In this document: piece after piece, positions 23,892 through 35,510 of the stretch
How positions within the stretch are numbered: the stretch's first letter is position 1
How the letters are laid out: each line of letters starts with the position of its first letter
From: Laburnicola sp. R22_1
Lineage: Eukaryota > Ascomycota > Dothideomycetes > Pleosporales > Didymosphaeriaceae
Assembly (NCBI GenBank): GCA_014281115.1
Contig: JACONQ010000018.1
Location: forward strand, 1,426,001-1,490,000
Length of the DNA: 64,000 bases
Reading direction: 5' to 3'
Made by a program: the position numbers and the translations under genes
Notes under the pieces: model-generated
Seen by the model: only the letters and a program-made list of their open reading frames with translations
Databases searched by the model: none
Told to the model about the DNA's origin: nothing

Positions 23892-25261
23892 CTAAAACAG
23901 CCTATTATCCGCCGTCGCCTTAGCAGCAGCTCTCCTCGCCGTCTGCTTCCCTCTATCCTTGGCCTCACCCGGCTTCTTGAAGAACAAACTCGGGCTATCG
24001 CCCTCCTTGACCTTGTAGCTCAGATACCCTCTATGCGCGGGATCGCGGTAGTACTCTATATCCTTTCTGCCCGTCGCATCGGGCAGTCTGTACTTGTATT
24101 TTGCACCTACGCGCTGCATGACGGCGCGGAGCGCCTCGTTCTTGACTTCCAAGGGGGCGTCCGGGTTCGTGTAGGCGGTTTGGAGGTTTTGCACGAGCGG
24201 GGGGGGGACGAGCCAGGATGCGGAGGTGCGGGCGATTAGGTCGGCGTCGGCTTCAAGCGAGATGGTGGGGTGCGAGTCGCCGCGTAGAACGCGCTTGATC
24301 GAGGTAGGGGAGTAGAAGCGCGTGGTTACTGTGCCGCCGAGGGCTTCGATGCGGGCGATGGCGGTGGCCGAGGCGCGGGAGACGACGATGTTGATGGCGG
24401 ATTTCAAGTGCTCGGCGTTCTGGAGTGAGGGTAGGGTTAGCGAGGAGCTTCAGAAGGACTGCGTATATATTTCTGCTTTGCGGTCGGCGTGTGTAGGAGT
24501 CACCAAGGGAATCAATACGAGTGTGAGCCATGCGTAGCCCCCAAGTACGAGTTGTCAAGCCACAAGGCCGTCGCATTTCAATACGAACTGCTGACCCCGG
24601 ACTTGGCTATTGGCACGATATTCGTCGAAACGGGAGGAGGTGCGAGTGTAGGAGAGGATGGGACGTACCCTGCCAAGCAGCTTCACGCCGTGTCTTTTCA
24701 CGCCATGCAGGCACCGCGACCTGTTCAGCTCCTTCATCGTGATCGGCTGCGAGGGGTCGAGTCGGCCTTGATCAATCCACGATTGTATGCGGTCGAGGTT
24801 AATGGGCGACATTTCGACTTTGAACCTGCAGACACACACAGCCATCAGCACTCATTTTCTTCCCAACTCTCTCCAATCCTCACTCCCCAAGTACACACAC
24901 CATACCCACCATGCTCCTATCCCAATAGGAATCTCGCAACTCACGGATTGTATTGATTATTCCCCCTCGGCGGCTTCGTGATGCTCAACGGCGTCTGTCC
25001 TCCCTGGAACCCCGCGGGTACCTTTCCGTGCGCATGTTGACCCTTCTGACCTCTTCCTGCTGTTTTTCCCTTGCCGGAGGCGGGACCGCGACCGCGTCGG
25101 ATGCGCTTGTTGTATGCGCCTTTTGTGTCGGAGAGCGAGGAGAGGATCGAGGTGGAGCGCTGCTGGGCGGCGGGAGCGAGGAATGGCGCGAGGAGTGGGG
25201 TTGCGGTGGGTTTTTTGAGGAGGGAGGAGGCGAGGCGGAGAGCCTTGAGCCGGGGAGGCAT
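23892..25261 (-). CDS. mrpl10: Mitochondrial large-subunit ribosomal protein uL15m
   Basis: Structural protein of the mitochondrial ribosome. Exons 25261-24945, 24825-24669 and 24419-23892 join in frame to 333 residues. Introns are 119 and 249 bp, with donors GTGAGT and GTACGT and acceptors TGCAG and CCAG. The N-terminus (MPPRLKALRLASSLLKK) looks like a mitochondrial targeting sequence. The ribosomal L15 signature follows: RIRRGRGPASGKGKTAGRG, then HAHGKVPAGFQGGQTPL. The splice joins NNQYNP/FKVEMSPINLD and KLLGR/NAEHLKSAINIVVSRAS match the family pattern. The C-terminal extension beyond the bacterial core is basic (KDRGKQTARRAAAKAT), as in other fungal orthologues. Intron 2 is longer than most here; I looked for a small exon inside it and found none. 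Confidence 0.93.
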
Positions 25262-25537
25262 TGTGTGGGTGGATTGGGGGTTGGATTGATTGATGCGTGT
25301 GAAGGGTTGGGAGCGTGATTTGCGGAAGTTTTGGATGAGTAAGCGGTTGTGCTTTTCTGTTTTGGGCTAGAAGGTTGGGTTGGGCCGTCGAGTCAACGCC
25401 TTCATTATCTTCGCTGAGGACCTTGTCGAGATGAACGTTCTTTTCTCTTTCATTCTTCTTTACTCTTGATAAGGCGCTTAGTAGAATACTCCCCTCGTGT
25501 TCTCTTCCCATCCAGTGGGAGTATCACGTCTTCGCCC

Positions 25538-27499
25538 ATGTCGCAGATACTTGCACCCAGTGGCGACGATCAAGCTCGCACATACTGCGAGATTTCTAGC
25601 GACGAGAGCGTTGAAAACCTGTATAAAAATCGACATCTTCTGAGATCAAGATCGTTCCAGTGGCATCCCAAAGAAGATTGCATTCGGTGTCAGGTGATTT
25701 TACAGGTTTTTGCGGCGTTTTCGATCAAATGTATCGGACACTCAGCTACAGACAATACAACTCAACATCCATCTGCACAAACCCTACCCTTTCAGCCTCT
25801 ATTCTCAGTGCCCTGGTATACAGCTCGGTCTTGTTAAAGATAGATCACACTCCTTCCATTGGAGGTGTTTTTTGCTGAATTTGTCGTCAGGCATGCGCAA
25901 TCCTTGGCCTGACCTACTTCCCTTTTTTGGATCTTCTGAAGATGATCTCTATGAGAAAAGCTTCCAGCAGGCTATGAGCTGGCTGGAGACATGCCAATTG
26001 ACTCACAAAAGATGCAATAATAGTTCCGCATCGATACCAACGCTACCTTATAGAGTTCTCGACGTCTCGCGGCTGGGTAGTAGCAATTCAATAAGACTCG
26101 TCGAAGGATCCGATATGAAGATACCTTACATATGTCTTAGTCATTGTTGGGGCACTTCGAAGCGGCATGGACCACTTCAGACATACCGGAAGAATCTTGA
26201 GCACCACAAACGAGGGATACCTTGGTCGGAATTGCCTCGTGTTTTCCAAGACGCAGTGGAGTTTGTTCGCAGGATATCACATAGATACCTCTGGATAGAT
26301 TCATTGTGCATCGTACAAGACGATGACACAAACAGATGTCACTCATATATCCAAATGCTTTCCTCACACTTGGAGCAACCGCGTCACAAAACAGCTCCAT
26401 CGGTTTCTTTCACTACCGGCCTCTTTATTCCATCAAGGAAGTCTCCGTAGAGACTGTCGATTCGTATTATGCTGTCTCGGCCAGAAAAGTGGTCAATGTT
26501 CACTCAAACGACATGATCTGGTCGAGAAGTTCCTCGTCGCCACTGATGGGAAGAGCTTGGGTATACCAAGAGCGCCTCCTTTCTCCTCGATTTCTTCATT
26601 TTGAGCAAGCAGAGTGCGAGTGGGGATGCTACGAGACACACCAATGCGAATGTGGCAAAGTTAACTTGCATAATCACCCCAAAGGAGAGTACAGGCGTAC
26701 ATTGGATAAGAAGTCCGACAAAGCACCCTCTCAGTGTTGGGGAAACATCATCCGGAAGTACACCCGACGCAACCTGACCAACACATCTGATCACTGGGAA
26801 GCCATATCAGGAATAGCAACAGAAATGTGTGGAGGAACGTACTCCAAGATAGTTGCGGGAATCTGGGCAACAGAATTCATTCCGAATTTAGCATGGATGT
26901 CCGTGTATGTCAAATTCTCTCGCCACGGCGATCAATGAATTGCCAGTTTGCAAGCCCCTTCATGGTCGTGGCTTTGCAGGGACATTCCCATAGGCCTTTT
27001 CAATAAGCAGTCTCCAAGACAGTCTGAGGCTAAACTAATAAAACTCAATCCGAAGGCAAGGATCGACAGCTATCTTGTTGGGGTACCAGTCGAGCTGATC
27101 ATTCGAGGCCCTATCCTCACGATGGAACTCGTGGTCAAAAAGCCGCTCATGGGGGGCAGCGCGGAATTACGCTTCAACCTAAGGCACCAAGAATGGAGGA
27201 GAGATATATTTCAAGTCTACATAGACGATTGGGAAAGAGAGTTTGACCCTAATCCGGAAGAGATGATTGTGGATGGAATGAAATTTCGACAGCAGACTTG
27301 CATAGTAGACTGTTTATGGATTATGATATACAAAACGTGGGGTAACAGAAAAGCTAACTTTTCTTTGCAGATCTTGTTGTGTCTTGATGTAAACAAGTCA
27401 CGATATGAACGCATTGGTCTTGCATATGGAGGCAAGGGGCGTATTTCGCGCGACGATATGGTATTTAACTCTCCTGTTAAGTGGATCAGCCTTATCTGA
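25538..27499 (+). pseudogene. HET-domain gene, disrupted
   Basis: HET domains occur in fungal non-self recognition proteins that trigger cell death. The conserved motifs are present in order: ICLSHCWGTS near 26130, then the RYLWIDSLCIVQDD segment at about 26284-26325, YPNAFLTLGATAS from 26348, GRAWVYQERLLSPR near 26548 and APSWSWL near 26954. The reading frame changes between QDD and YPNAF. Compared with the usual spacing, roughly 20-25 nt that would encode a W-x-x-E stretch are missing, and no plausible intron fits the gap. A TGA at 26936-26938 can be avoided by a 42-bp intron (26905-26946: GTATGT to CCAG) that keeps frame, so that stop is not necessarily a lesion. The 5' part (from an ATG at 25538) needs another join near 25.8 kb that I could not resolve. 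I therefore treat it as a damaged gene. Confidence 0.7.
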
Positions 27500-28933
27500 A
27501 CGGCTATTATGTTTTCTTTTAATAGATGGATGTTAATTTACAACACATCGTAGCTGGACTTTGGTGACTCTACTATTAACGTATCTTTCACGGTTTCATC
27601 ACAACATCACTCAGCTTTATGTGCAGTCTCTGTCCATTCGTCCCATGTTTCTTTTCGGTAGTGGCTACGGCATGTTTGAATTGATAGCGGCTGTGACGAC
27701 TACTGTTTCCTCACGCCATACGACGTTGATCGATAGTCTTCTTTACGCGTTCTTTTCCACAATATCATGGAATTCGTTCATGAGACAAGACACGCATGAA
27801 ATATTTGTCGCAGTCTTCAATTTAAATACGTAGTATTTCATACATGGACCCAAGCATCAAGATGTCTTCTCACCCAACTGGCGAATTGTTAAGTGACCAT
27901 GCAATAATTGACTGCCTACGACCCAAGCTTTCAAATGCAAAAAATATCACGGTGGTGGGCAAATGACGAAGGGATCTAGAAGGATATTTTTGGTTGTCTT
28001 TCGTTTTGCGCTGATTATGTTTTGTCTTGTTTAGAGCCAGATAAAGGTATGATAGGTCAGATATAGACACAGACGCAAGGGGCCAGATCAGGAATCAGTG
28101 TGCCCTGCAGTACTTTATCCTAGAATTTGTCACAAACATCCGAGAGGCGAAACTGTCGAATAAGATAGAGACTGGTCGAAGTAGGAGATTTACGAATGTT
28201 TTGTACCCCATCTTGGTCTGATTGTAAATGCAGCTACAGCATAAAAGTTTGAGTGCAGTTGGCTTGTTGTTACTTATTCTAGGGTAGAACAGCTGCACTC
28301 AGACTTTTGTATATTACCGCACTTCTTGTATGTGTGGGACAGAACATCATATTGTTAGAGTCATGCTTAGAAGAGGAAAGGATATTTGTACTTCGATGAA
28401 TTTCGTATGGTTTTACACTCAGTGGTTTCATATCGCGGTCCCAGATTAGGGGCCGAATTACATTCACTCCAAGAGATTATCCTCTCGAACCTCCAGCGTA
28501 AGTTCATTTCGTTTTGAGATTTGGTTTTCTGCTTGAGTACCTACGCAGCTATTTAACAGTAATCTGTAGGTTTGAGGCAAGCGCAGAACATAGTCTAGAA
28601 GATTAGCAAACAGTGGAGGAGTACAGAGTACAATCGTCGCGTTGTTGCAACCTCAAGGTGCGCCGAAGAACAGTGGGGTGTTGGTAGCATTCATTCTATC
28701 GGACTGATGAATCTTCTATTACATGAATTATGTACGTAAGTACCTATGGTACAGCAGCGTTGCGACAACATCTGTCTGTACAATTGCAAACTCCCATTCG
28801 AGCAGTAAGTCCTGAGCGATGGTAGGTAGAGTGACATCATGCATGTCACGATACGTCGCAACTTCGCGCGCACAATGTGAATCGTCACAGTGGTGGTGGA
28901 GGTATCTATCGGGCCGAGGAACAAGCAAGCGGC
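27500..28933. other. AT-rich intergenic sequence beside the transposon
   Basis: No gene or clear repeat was found. The composition is noticeably more AT-rich than that of the housekeeping genes. Confidence 0.5.
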
Positions 28934-28935
28934 TA

Positions 28936-28986
28936 CCGTGTCCGTGCGCGTAATGCCCGGATTCGCGTAATGCCCGCGCAACACCA
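28936..28986 (+). repeat. Left terminal inverted repeat (51 bp)
   Basis: It starts CCGTGTCCGTG and ends GCAACACCA, and is an exact reverse complement of 30984-31034. It contains two direct copies of the 13-mer CGCGTAATGCCCG separated by GATT, plausible paired binding sites for the transposase. Confidence 0.95.
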
Positions 28987-29023
28987 AAACACCCTAACTT
29001 CAGCACGCGATAACTCCACCATT

Positions 29024-30882
29024 ATGGATCCATATCAGGCTGCGATTGATAAGATAGAATCGCGAGAACCAGGAGAAGATTTTTTATATACAGAAGTTGC
29101 TGCTAGGCATGGGCTTGAACGATCTACGTTGGGTCGAAGGCATCGAGGGGTAACGCGCCCCAGGCAGGTCAAGAATATCAACCAGCTGAAACTCAACCTA
29201 CAGCAAGAGCAGGAGCTCGTACAATATATCAAAGGACTTACAGAGAGACATATACCTCCCACTAGAGAGATGATACAGAACCTCGCCTCTACTATAGCAA
29301 AGGAGCCAGTCAGCGAGAGCTAGGTTACCCGCTTTATCAACTAACACAGCATTCAGCTTATCTCGCAATAGACAGTTGGCATAGACAGCAATCGCCACAA
29401 AGCTAATTTAGAGGATAAATATCGCCTCTATTTCAACCTCCTACACAGCAAGATCGATTAGTATCAGATAGATCCTCGTCATATCTACAATATGGACGAA
29501 AAAGGCTTCCTGATTGGTATCGTGGGTAGATCAAAACAGATATTCAGCAGACAAATATGGGAGAAGAAGGAGGTTAGGGCATCGCTCTAGGATGGCAATC
29601 GCGCATGGATTACGCTCCTAACATGTATCTGCGCTAATAGATCAGCTCTGCCGCCAAGCCTCATCTATAAGGCTGCAAACAAGGGCATCCAATCAAGCTA
29701 GGTAGAGGATATTAAGGCAGGAGAACAAGAAGTCTTTATCACCTCATCACCCTCTGGCTGGACGAACAACAATATTAGGCTTGCCTGGCTTGAACAGGTA
29801 TTTGATTGCTGCACAAAAGAGAAGACCCGCCGATCATATTAACTCTTAATCGTAGATGGCCATGGATCCCACATCACTATGGACTTTATTGACTACTGTG
29901 ATCAGCATAGGATCCTCCTTGCTATCCTGCCTCCTCATTCAACTTATACGCTTCAGCCTCTTGACGTTGCGATGTTTAAGCCTCTATTAATAGCCTACTC
30001 AGCAGAGCTATCAAGATATCTCCATAGAAGCCAGGGCCTGGTTTCTATCACCAAAGGCGACTTCTTCCCCTATTCTGGAACGCGTGGAAGGTCTCCTTTA
30101 AGGAATCAACTATCCTGAGCTCTTTTAGAGCCACAGGTATATCGCCACCTAATCCTGATCCTATCCTTAATAGGTTCACCCAGGATCAAGAATCAGGCAA
30201 TAGCTCCTCATCAGGGCTTAGTGATCATGATTGGAGAAAGATGGATAGGCTTGTACGCTCCGCAGTGAGTGATCAAAGTAGCAAGGATACACAAAAGCTT
30301 CGTCAATCACTCCACCACCTATCTGTTGAAAATGAGCTGCTTAAGCATGACAACAATAGGCTTAGGCAGGCGCTATCTATCAAGAAGAAGCGTGAGAAGA
30401 AGAGCAAAGCTCTAGACCTTCAACAGCGCCAGGATTATCATAGTAGGGCTATCTTATGGTCACCAAGGAAAGTAAGGGAGGCACGTGTTCGTCAATCAAT
30501 CAAGGAGCAGGAGGATAAGCAGCAGCAGCTTCAAAAAGCAGAGACAGCAGAGCTAAAGAAGGCAGCTAAGCTATATAAGGAGAAAATCCAGCAGGAGAAG
30601 CGTGTTGCGCGAGAGGTAGCTAGGGAGGCAAAGGAGAAAGAGAGGGCTGAAAAGGCAGCTCAGCGCGCTGCCCAGAAGTCTGCCCGCGACGCTGAAAAAG
30701 CTCTACAACTATCCCAAAAGGGTAAGAGAAAGGCCTCTTAGCCAGCTCTACAGAGCAGAAAGCGTCAGAAACGTGTTGTTAATGCTCAAGATAATGGGGA
30801 GGCCTCAGAGGGCGCATCTGCTGCCCCGACCAGATCTACACGCCGCGGCCGCAACGTCAAGCTTCCTAATAGATATAGATAG
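29024..30882 (+). pseudogene. Broken pogo-family transposase
   Basis: The frame from ATG 29024 begins with a helix-turn-helix region (EVAARHGLERSTLGRRHRG), as in psq/CENP-B-like N-termini. It then shows parts of a DDE/DDD catalytic core: YNMDEKGF near 29490, LIVDGHGSH near 29846 and QPLDVAMFKPL near 29955. Seven in-frame stops interrupt it (29321, 29342, 29369, 29459, 29588, 29699, 29840). Five are TAG and two are TAA, and nearly all sit where Trp or Gln would be expected, as C-to-T change at CpA (or G-to-A at TpG) would produce. A frameshift near 30070 moves the C-terminal part into another frame. That part (30241-30741) is a long Lys/Glu/Ala-rich coiled coil, followed by one more TAG and a short basic tail ending at 30882. 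Confidence 0.9.
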
Positions 30883-30983
30883 TGCAAATTGATCGCAAGC
30901 ATCGATATAGTGCTACTCTAGAAAATCTCGTGATAATATTGATTGTGGGTGGTTCTATTGCCTGATCGCTGATAGAGCGCTTC

Positions 30984-31034
30984 TGGTGTTGCGCGGGCAT
31001 TACGCGAATCCGGGCATTACGCGCACGGACACGG
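30984..31034 (-). repeat. Right terminal inverted repeat (51 bp)
   Basis: Exact reverse complement of the left repeat over 51 bp. The first mismatch is at position 52 from the end. Confidence 0.95.
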
Positions 31035-31297
31035 TAGCTTCGTTTCAGGAATTTCCTGCCTTTCCGCATCAGCAACATCATCGATGCCGTCGACACAACC
31101 ATCTTCAAACGTCCATTTAGAGAATGTGGATGTATTCATTTTGAAAATCCAGACTGAACGAACGAGCGATGACCGAAACACATTCTATTCCCATACTCCA
31201 ACGAAGGTTGCTGTCATGCGCTTTCTATCAAAAACCGAAACCCGGCCTCCTCCGCCGACCAAACAAATCTGTCTCGTTTTCATACGAGTCCAAATAT

Positions 31298-33078
31298 TCA
31301 TCCGCGTTGCGAGCACCTTAGCTTCACGTTCGGGTGTGTTCCTAGGCCTCTGGAATCTCTCATCACCTCTGAATAACCCCCGTCCAGCTCGAGTTCAAAC
31401 CTATCTATGATCTTAGCTACGACGGTGCGCACCATTGGTGAAGCCATGTGCTTTCCCATGCACTGTCGAGGGCCGAAGCCAAATCGCCAGAGATTGTACC
31501 GTGTTTGCGAGGGCTTAAGCTCGGCCCACCGCGAAGGGCGATAAGAGAGTGGATCAGCGCCCCAGAAGGGATTGCGCTGGTTGAGGGTATAAGCATCAAC
31601 AGTTACGTTGGTCTGGAGTAGGTAAGCAGATGCTAGGACAGTCAGTCAGATCATAACGTACCCCTGCTGGGATGACATAGCCACTCGCCACACGATCAGT
31701 TGGTGCGCTTTGAGGCACTGCAAATGCTGATTGAAATCAGTGTCCGACCTTGAGCGTACGAGTTGGGTAGTCTTACCAGCAATAGGTCGAAGACGCAGCG
31801 ACTCGGAAATGCACGCCTCGAGGAAAGAATCGCTCTTTTGAACGTATTTTTCCCATCCAACGCTCGCGGTCTCTGCACGAATCTCTGCAAGCAGCTGCGC
31901 TTGTACATCGGGATAGCAGGCAAGAAAGACAAGGTTCCAGCTCACGATACCGATACCGACGTCGAGATTGGCGTACAAGGACTCGTCGATTGTCTGAAGA
32001 ACCTGTAAAACTCATGTTAGTATCTCTACCGGAAGAACCAACCTATCGCTAAACCACTTTTACGTACCTGCTTTCTCGATACAACTCCCTCTTCCGCATC
32101 CTCCCACAACTGCACCAGCAACGTATGATCGCCTTTCGCCTTCGAGATTTGGTACGCATCTGCATTGAATGCTTCCCAAGCCGCGAGCCACTCCTTCAGG
32201 GTCTTGTTAGCGTCGGTGGGTAGATACCTCGAGACGCTAAATCTGGCCAACCCTCCGCCAAGTGCATACGCGAAGAGCTTCTCCCTATGCGGGGTCCACT
32301 TTTTCAACCATGATACTTGCTCTTCGCTCAATTCTCCATAGAATGAGGCAGCTATCATGTAGAACGGCAGCAAGAAAAGATCTTCTACCGGATCCATAGT
32401 CTGCGTGTTCTTGAGGGTAGAAGCACAGAACTCGTCAAGGTGTTTCTCAGTCATAGACAACATGGTCGGCACCAAAGTCATGGACGCAGAATGGGCGAAC
32501 ACGCGGTCGTTCTTCTTACGCATTGTGCGCCAGGCATTGCCATTAAGCAGACCAACGCACATGCCCATGAGCTCGCCTAGTAAGAAACCGGAACCCATGT
32601 TCGTAGCTTTGGCGTGTTGGTCTGAGTCTTTGAAAATGGTCTGGATAGCAGAAGCTTCGCTCACAACCCTGGGCACGTATTAGCCTCGCAAATCCCGTGA
32701 AGGGGGTCTTAAAAGTGAGCATCCTTACACTTCCGGCTTCATTCCATTCCATATCCTATATATGGGGCCGAGCTCGCGGTGCCATTGCTCACTTCTGGCC
32801 GGCCCATGGACGAACTTATCGATATCGCCATTTCCGTTGGGGAATTGATATCGGGTGGATGGGATGGACTTGCGACCCGAGACATCGCGAATAGGATAGC
32901 GCCATTGAAGATAGATCTAGGGGGCGTGAGTGGCGAGAGGGTGATGAGAAAGAGGTTCACATACGTTCAATATGACAGATAGTAGCACCTGGGACTTGGT
33001 ATAGAGTATCCAAACGGTAAAGCAGAGAAGTATCGCAGCAGGCGCCTGGACATGAAACTCATGAATGGGGAGAGCCAT
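31298..33078 (-). CDS. Cytochrome P450 monooxygenase, probably secondary metabolism
   Basis: Haem-thiolate monooxygenase, probably anchored in the ER membrane. Six exons (33078-32965, 32916-32729, 32668-32068, 32002-31777, 31726-31662, 31612-31298) join in frame to 502 residues. The five introns are 48-65 bp with GT donors. The N-terminus has one membrane anchor (AAILLCFTVWILYTK). The ExxR pair is E368/R371 in ESLRLRP. The haem loop is WRFGFGPRQCMG with ligand Cys449. The I-helix reads NLDVGIGIVSWN and lacks the usual acid-Thr pair. Length and motif order are normal and no stop or frameshift is present, in contrast to the neighbouring transposon and HET gene. The gene reads in the same direction as the MFS gene and, with the methyltransferase, probably forms a small biosynthetic cluster. 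The substrate is not inferable. Confidence 0.93.
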
Positions 33079-34001
33079 TTTGGAGCGTTCAAAGCAAAGA
33101 CACAGGCCACTAGATTTGGGGAGAGGTTGAACAACGACACAATGTGGCAGGAAGGGCCTTGCGCTGACGTTCAGTACGCAGTTATGCAGTTCCGTCACCG
33201 GAGCACGCCTAGGCGCAACACCCGGAAGATCGCATTATGCGGTGGATATCATTCGTGGCTGGTCTGACACCCTGAACGGACCTCAGCTCATCCTCTTTTG
33301 CAGTACCGTCCACTAGGTAAAGTGTATGGTATCGACGATACGGTCGGAATCGAAACTGCGCGGTGAAGAATTACGAGAGAGTGTGGGTCCTGCAGCTATT
33401 CACGGAAAACTCTGGTCCACTGTGTAATCGTGCGAAAGAAACCATAAGCCGACGGCCCTCACCTGTGGGTCTAACACTACCCGACGTGTCCATACGTTCG
33501 TGCGGTCCCTGTCGACAGCCGAAGGAAGCGTGGGGTGTAGGGCCAAGTGCAATGAATGCACGGTTGCGACATGCCCTGTCGACGTGGTCATGCCACAAGA
33601 CGGAACGTCTGCAGCTCAGCGCTTAGCATAGTGCTTAAGCGGGTAGGGCCGTGCCCATGCAATGTCGCTGCCTGTTTTGCCGAGGTACCATCGTATCACA
33701 AACGTCTAAAGATCCTTCACAACAAATTTTCATGGTTAGTGATGTCCACTCGTGTTTCGGGTAGTACGGATATTATTCTAGAAGACTAATTCATCTGAGG
33801 AAGTTCGTTAAAATCTAATTACACTATTTACAGCCATGCACGGGCAAGGCTCCCTTGAGCTCCACAGTCAATCTAATAGCTCAGCTCGTCTTGGCCACGT
33901 TGTTGGCGGTCAAGCTCATTGGCATTCTTTCAGGACACCATCCGTCCCTAAGGTCAAGAGTCGCACTATCGAAAGAGCCGGTTCCGAGGTGCTTTTGAGC
34001 C
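33079..34001. other. Intergenic between P450 and MFS genes
   Basis: About 920 bp holding the P450 promoter and the 3' end of the transporter gene. No gene seen. Confidence 0.5.
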
Positions 34002-35510
34002 CTACACTTTGATCCATCTGAATCCACCCTTGTGGATCCGCGCAAACGCAACGATTACTCCGCCTGCCGTCATAACGACACCCGAGAATATGATCAAATT
34101 CTGGAAGTCTCCGTACTTATCCTTGAGCGCTCCTTGTATGGGAAGCCCTGTAAGCGATCTGCAGCACCACAGTTAGCATGTTGAGGGGGCTCGTTGTAGA
34201 GTACGAGAAAAGACTTACGCGACGGCAATGACCATCAGGAAACTGCCGAGCTGCGGCCCGAGTCTCGCAGTGTCTCCATCTGCGAGCGTTACAATGCATG
34301 GGGTCATGAGACTAACGAATCCTCCGCTCAAAACGCCGTAGAGTGCACTGAAAGTGAGGATGGCGGCGTTGCTAGGATTGCTGTTCACTGGAAGCCAGAA
34401 GGCCAGCATGGACACTCCTGAAAGGATTCCGACGACCAGCATGGTATTCATCGCTCCCACTTTGTCTGCAATGCGCCCAGGAATAATACGGCCAGGAATG
34501 GAACCGGCACTGGACTCAGTTAGGAGATAGAATCAGCACGTGAAGTGGAGTATCTCACTTTGCAACGGTGATTGTATATGGCGCGAGTCTCTCTGACATA
34601 CCGCCGCTTAGTGCTGCCAGGGGCATATAGTCGAAGGGAGCAAAAAGACCCCACCTTTTTGAGCACATTAGCATATACTGCGAATCAGATGCCGGCATGT
34701 GGACTTACACTACGAAGAAACAACCGAAAGTGAACAACAACCAAGAAATGTTCTTGAAAGGGCTGTCGGACTTCGCTCTCGCCTTGCGTCCTTGTGGTGG
34801 AAAGGGGGCGCTCATGCACGCAATGGCAATGATGAGTAGGAGGCCAATGAAAAGCCCGGTGTATCGTACTGCTGCCGGAAATCCTTTCGACTTGATGAGG
34901 TGGCTCACCATGATGGGAAAGATCACACCACCGACACTGCTGCCGCTGGCAACGATGCCATTCGCAAGGCCTCGTCGGGTGGTGAACCACTGTCCAGTGG
35001 CAACTAGGCCTGGCATGAATAGCCCTGCAGCACCGATCCCATAGCAGATGCCCTGAGCCAAGATGACCTGGTAGTATTCCTTTGCCAAGCTGAGCATGAA
35101 CAGACCAAGCAATGAAATGACTGCAGCCACCAAGACAACAAGTCTCGGACCGAAGACATCATTGAAGAGCGCAATGATTGGGCCGATGGCAAACATTAGA
35201 AAGATCTGGACTGTGATTATCCAAGTGATCGCCGACGACGAATACGAACTTAGCAGTTCCGTTTCGTAGAACTCTTGGAAGATGCCGCATCTACATCACG
35301 TAGGATTAGTCCGTGGTCAATACGAGACAACATGCGGGTGGGGCTTTCTCACGCGTTTAGAAATCCGAATGAACAGAATTGGCCAAGGAATCCGGCGCCA
35401 ACGCAGAGCCAGGCCTTTGTTCCTCCATTAGGCGGTTCCTGAGGCGGCACGTTGCCAATGACGGCAGCTGATTCTTCGTCTTTGTTGTCGAATTCGGAGC
35501 TGGCCGACAT
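34002..35510 (-). CDS. MFS transporter, monocarboxylate-transporter-like
   Basis: Plasma-membrane carrier of the major facilitator superfamily, monocarboxylate porter type. Five exons (35510-35353, 35290-34709, 34654-34559, 34509-34219, 34158-34002) join in frame to 427 residues. The N-terminus is short and acidic, followed by GTKAWLCVGAGFLGQFCSFG/FLNACGIFQEFYE, the typical start of fungal MCT-like proteins. About twelve hydrophobic segments follow, with the cytoplasmic loop RRGLANGIVASGSSVGG after helix 4 and PGRIIPGRIADKVG in the second half. Intron 2 ends in AAAAAG, an unusual acceptor lacking a pyrimidine before AG, but the frame and the WGLFAPFDYMPL motif support it. It diverges from the methyltransferase gene and could export the cluster product. 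No lesion is visible. Confidence 0.92.

Larger units (their letters stand above)
28936..31034 (+). mobile_element. pogo/Fot1-type DNA transposon, RIP-damaged
   Basis: A complete 2099-bp element. It is bounded by perfect 51-bp terminal inverted repeats and flanked on each side by the dinucleotide TA (28934-28935 and 31035-31036), the target duplication expected for the Tc1-mariner/pogo superfamily. One transposase gene fills most of the interior on the plus strand but is interrupted by stop codons and a frameshift, so the copy cannot make its own transposase. It could still be moved in trans, because its ends are intact. It sits between the broken HET gene and the P450 gene. Confidence 0.92.

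Noticed and set aside
26936..26938. In-frame TGA as proof that the HET gene is dead
   Set aside because: A 42-bp intron with GTATGT and CCAG signals removes it and keeps frame, so the deletion further upstream is the better evidence.
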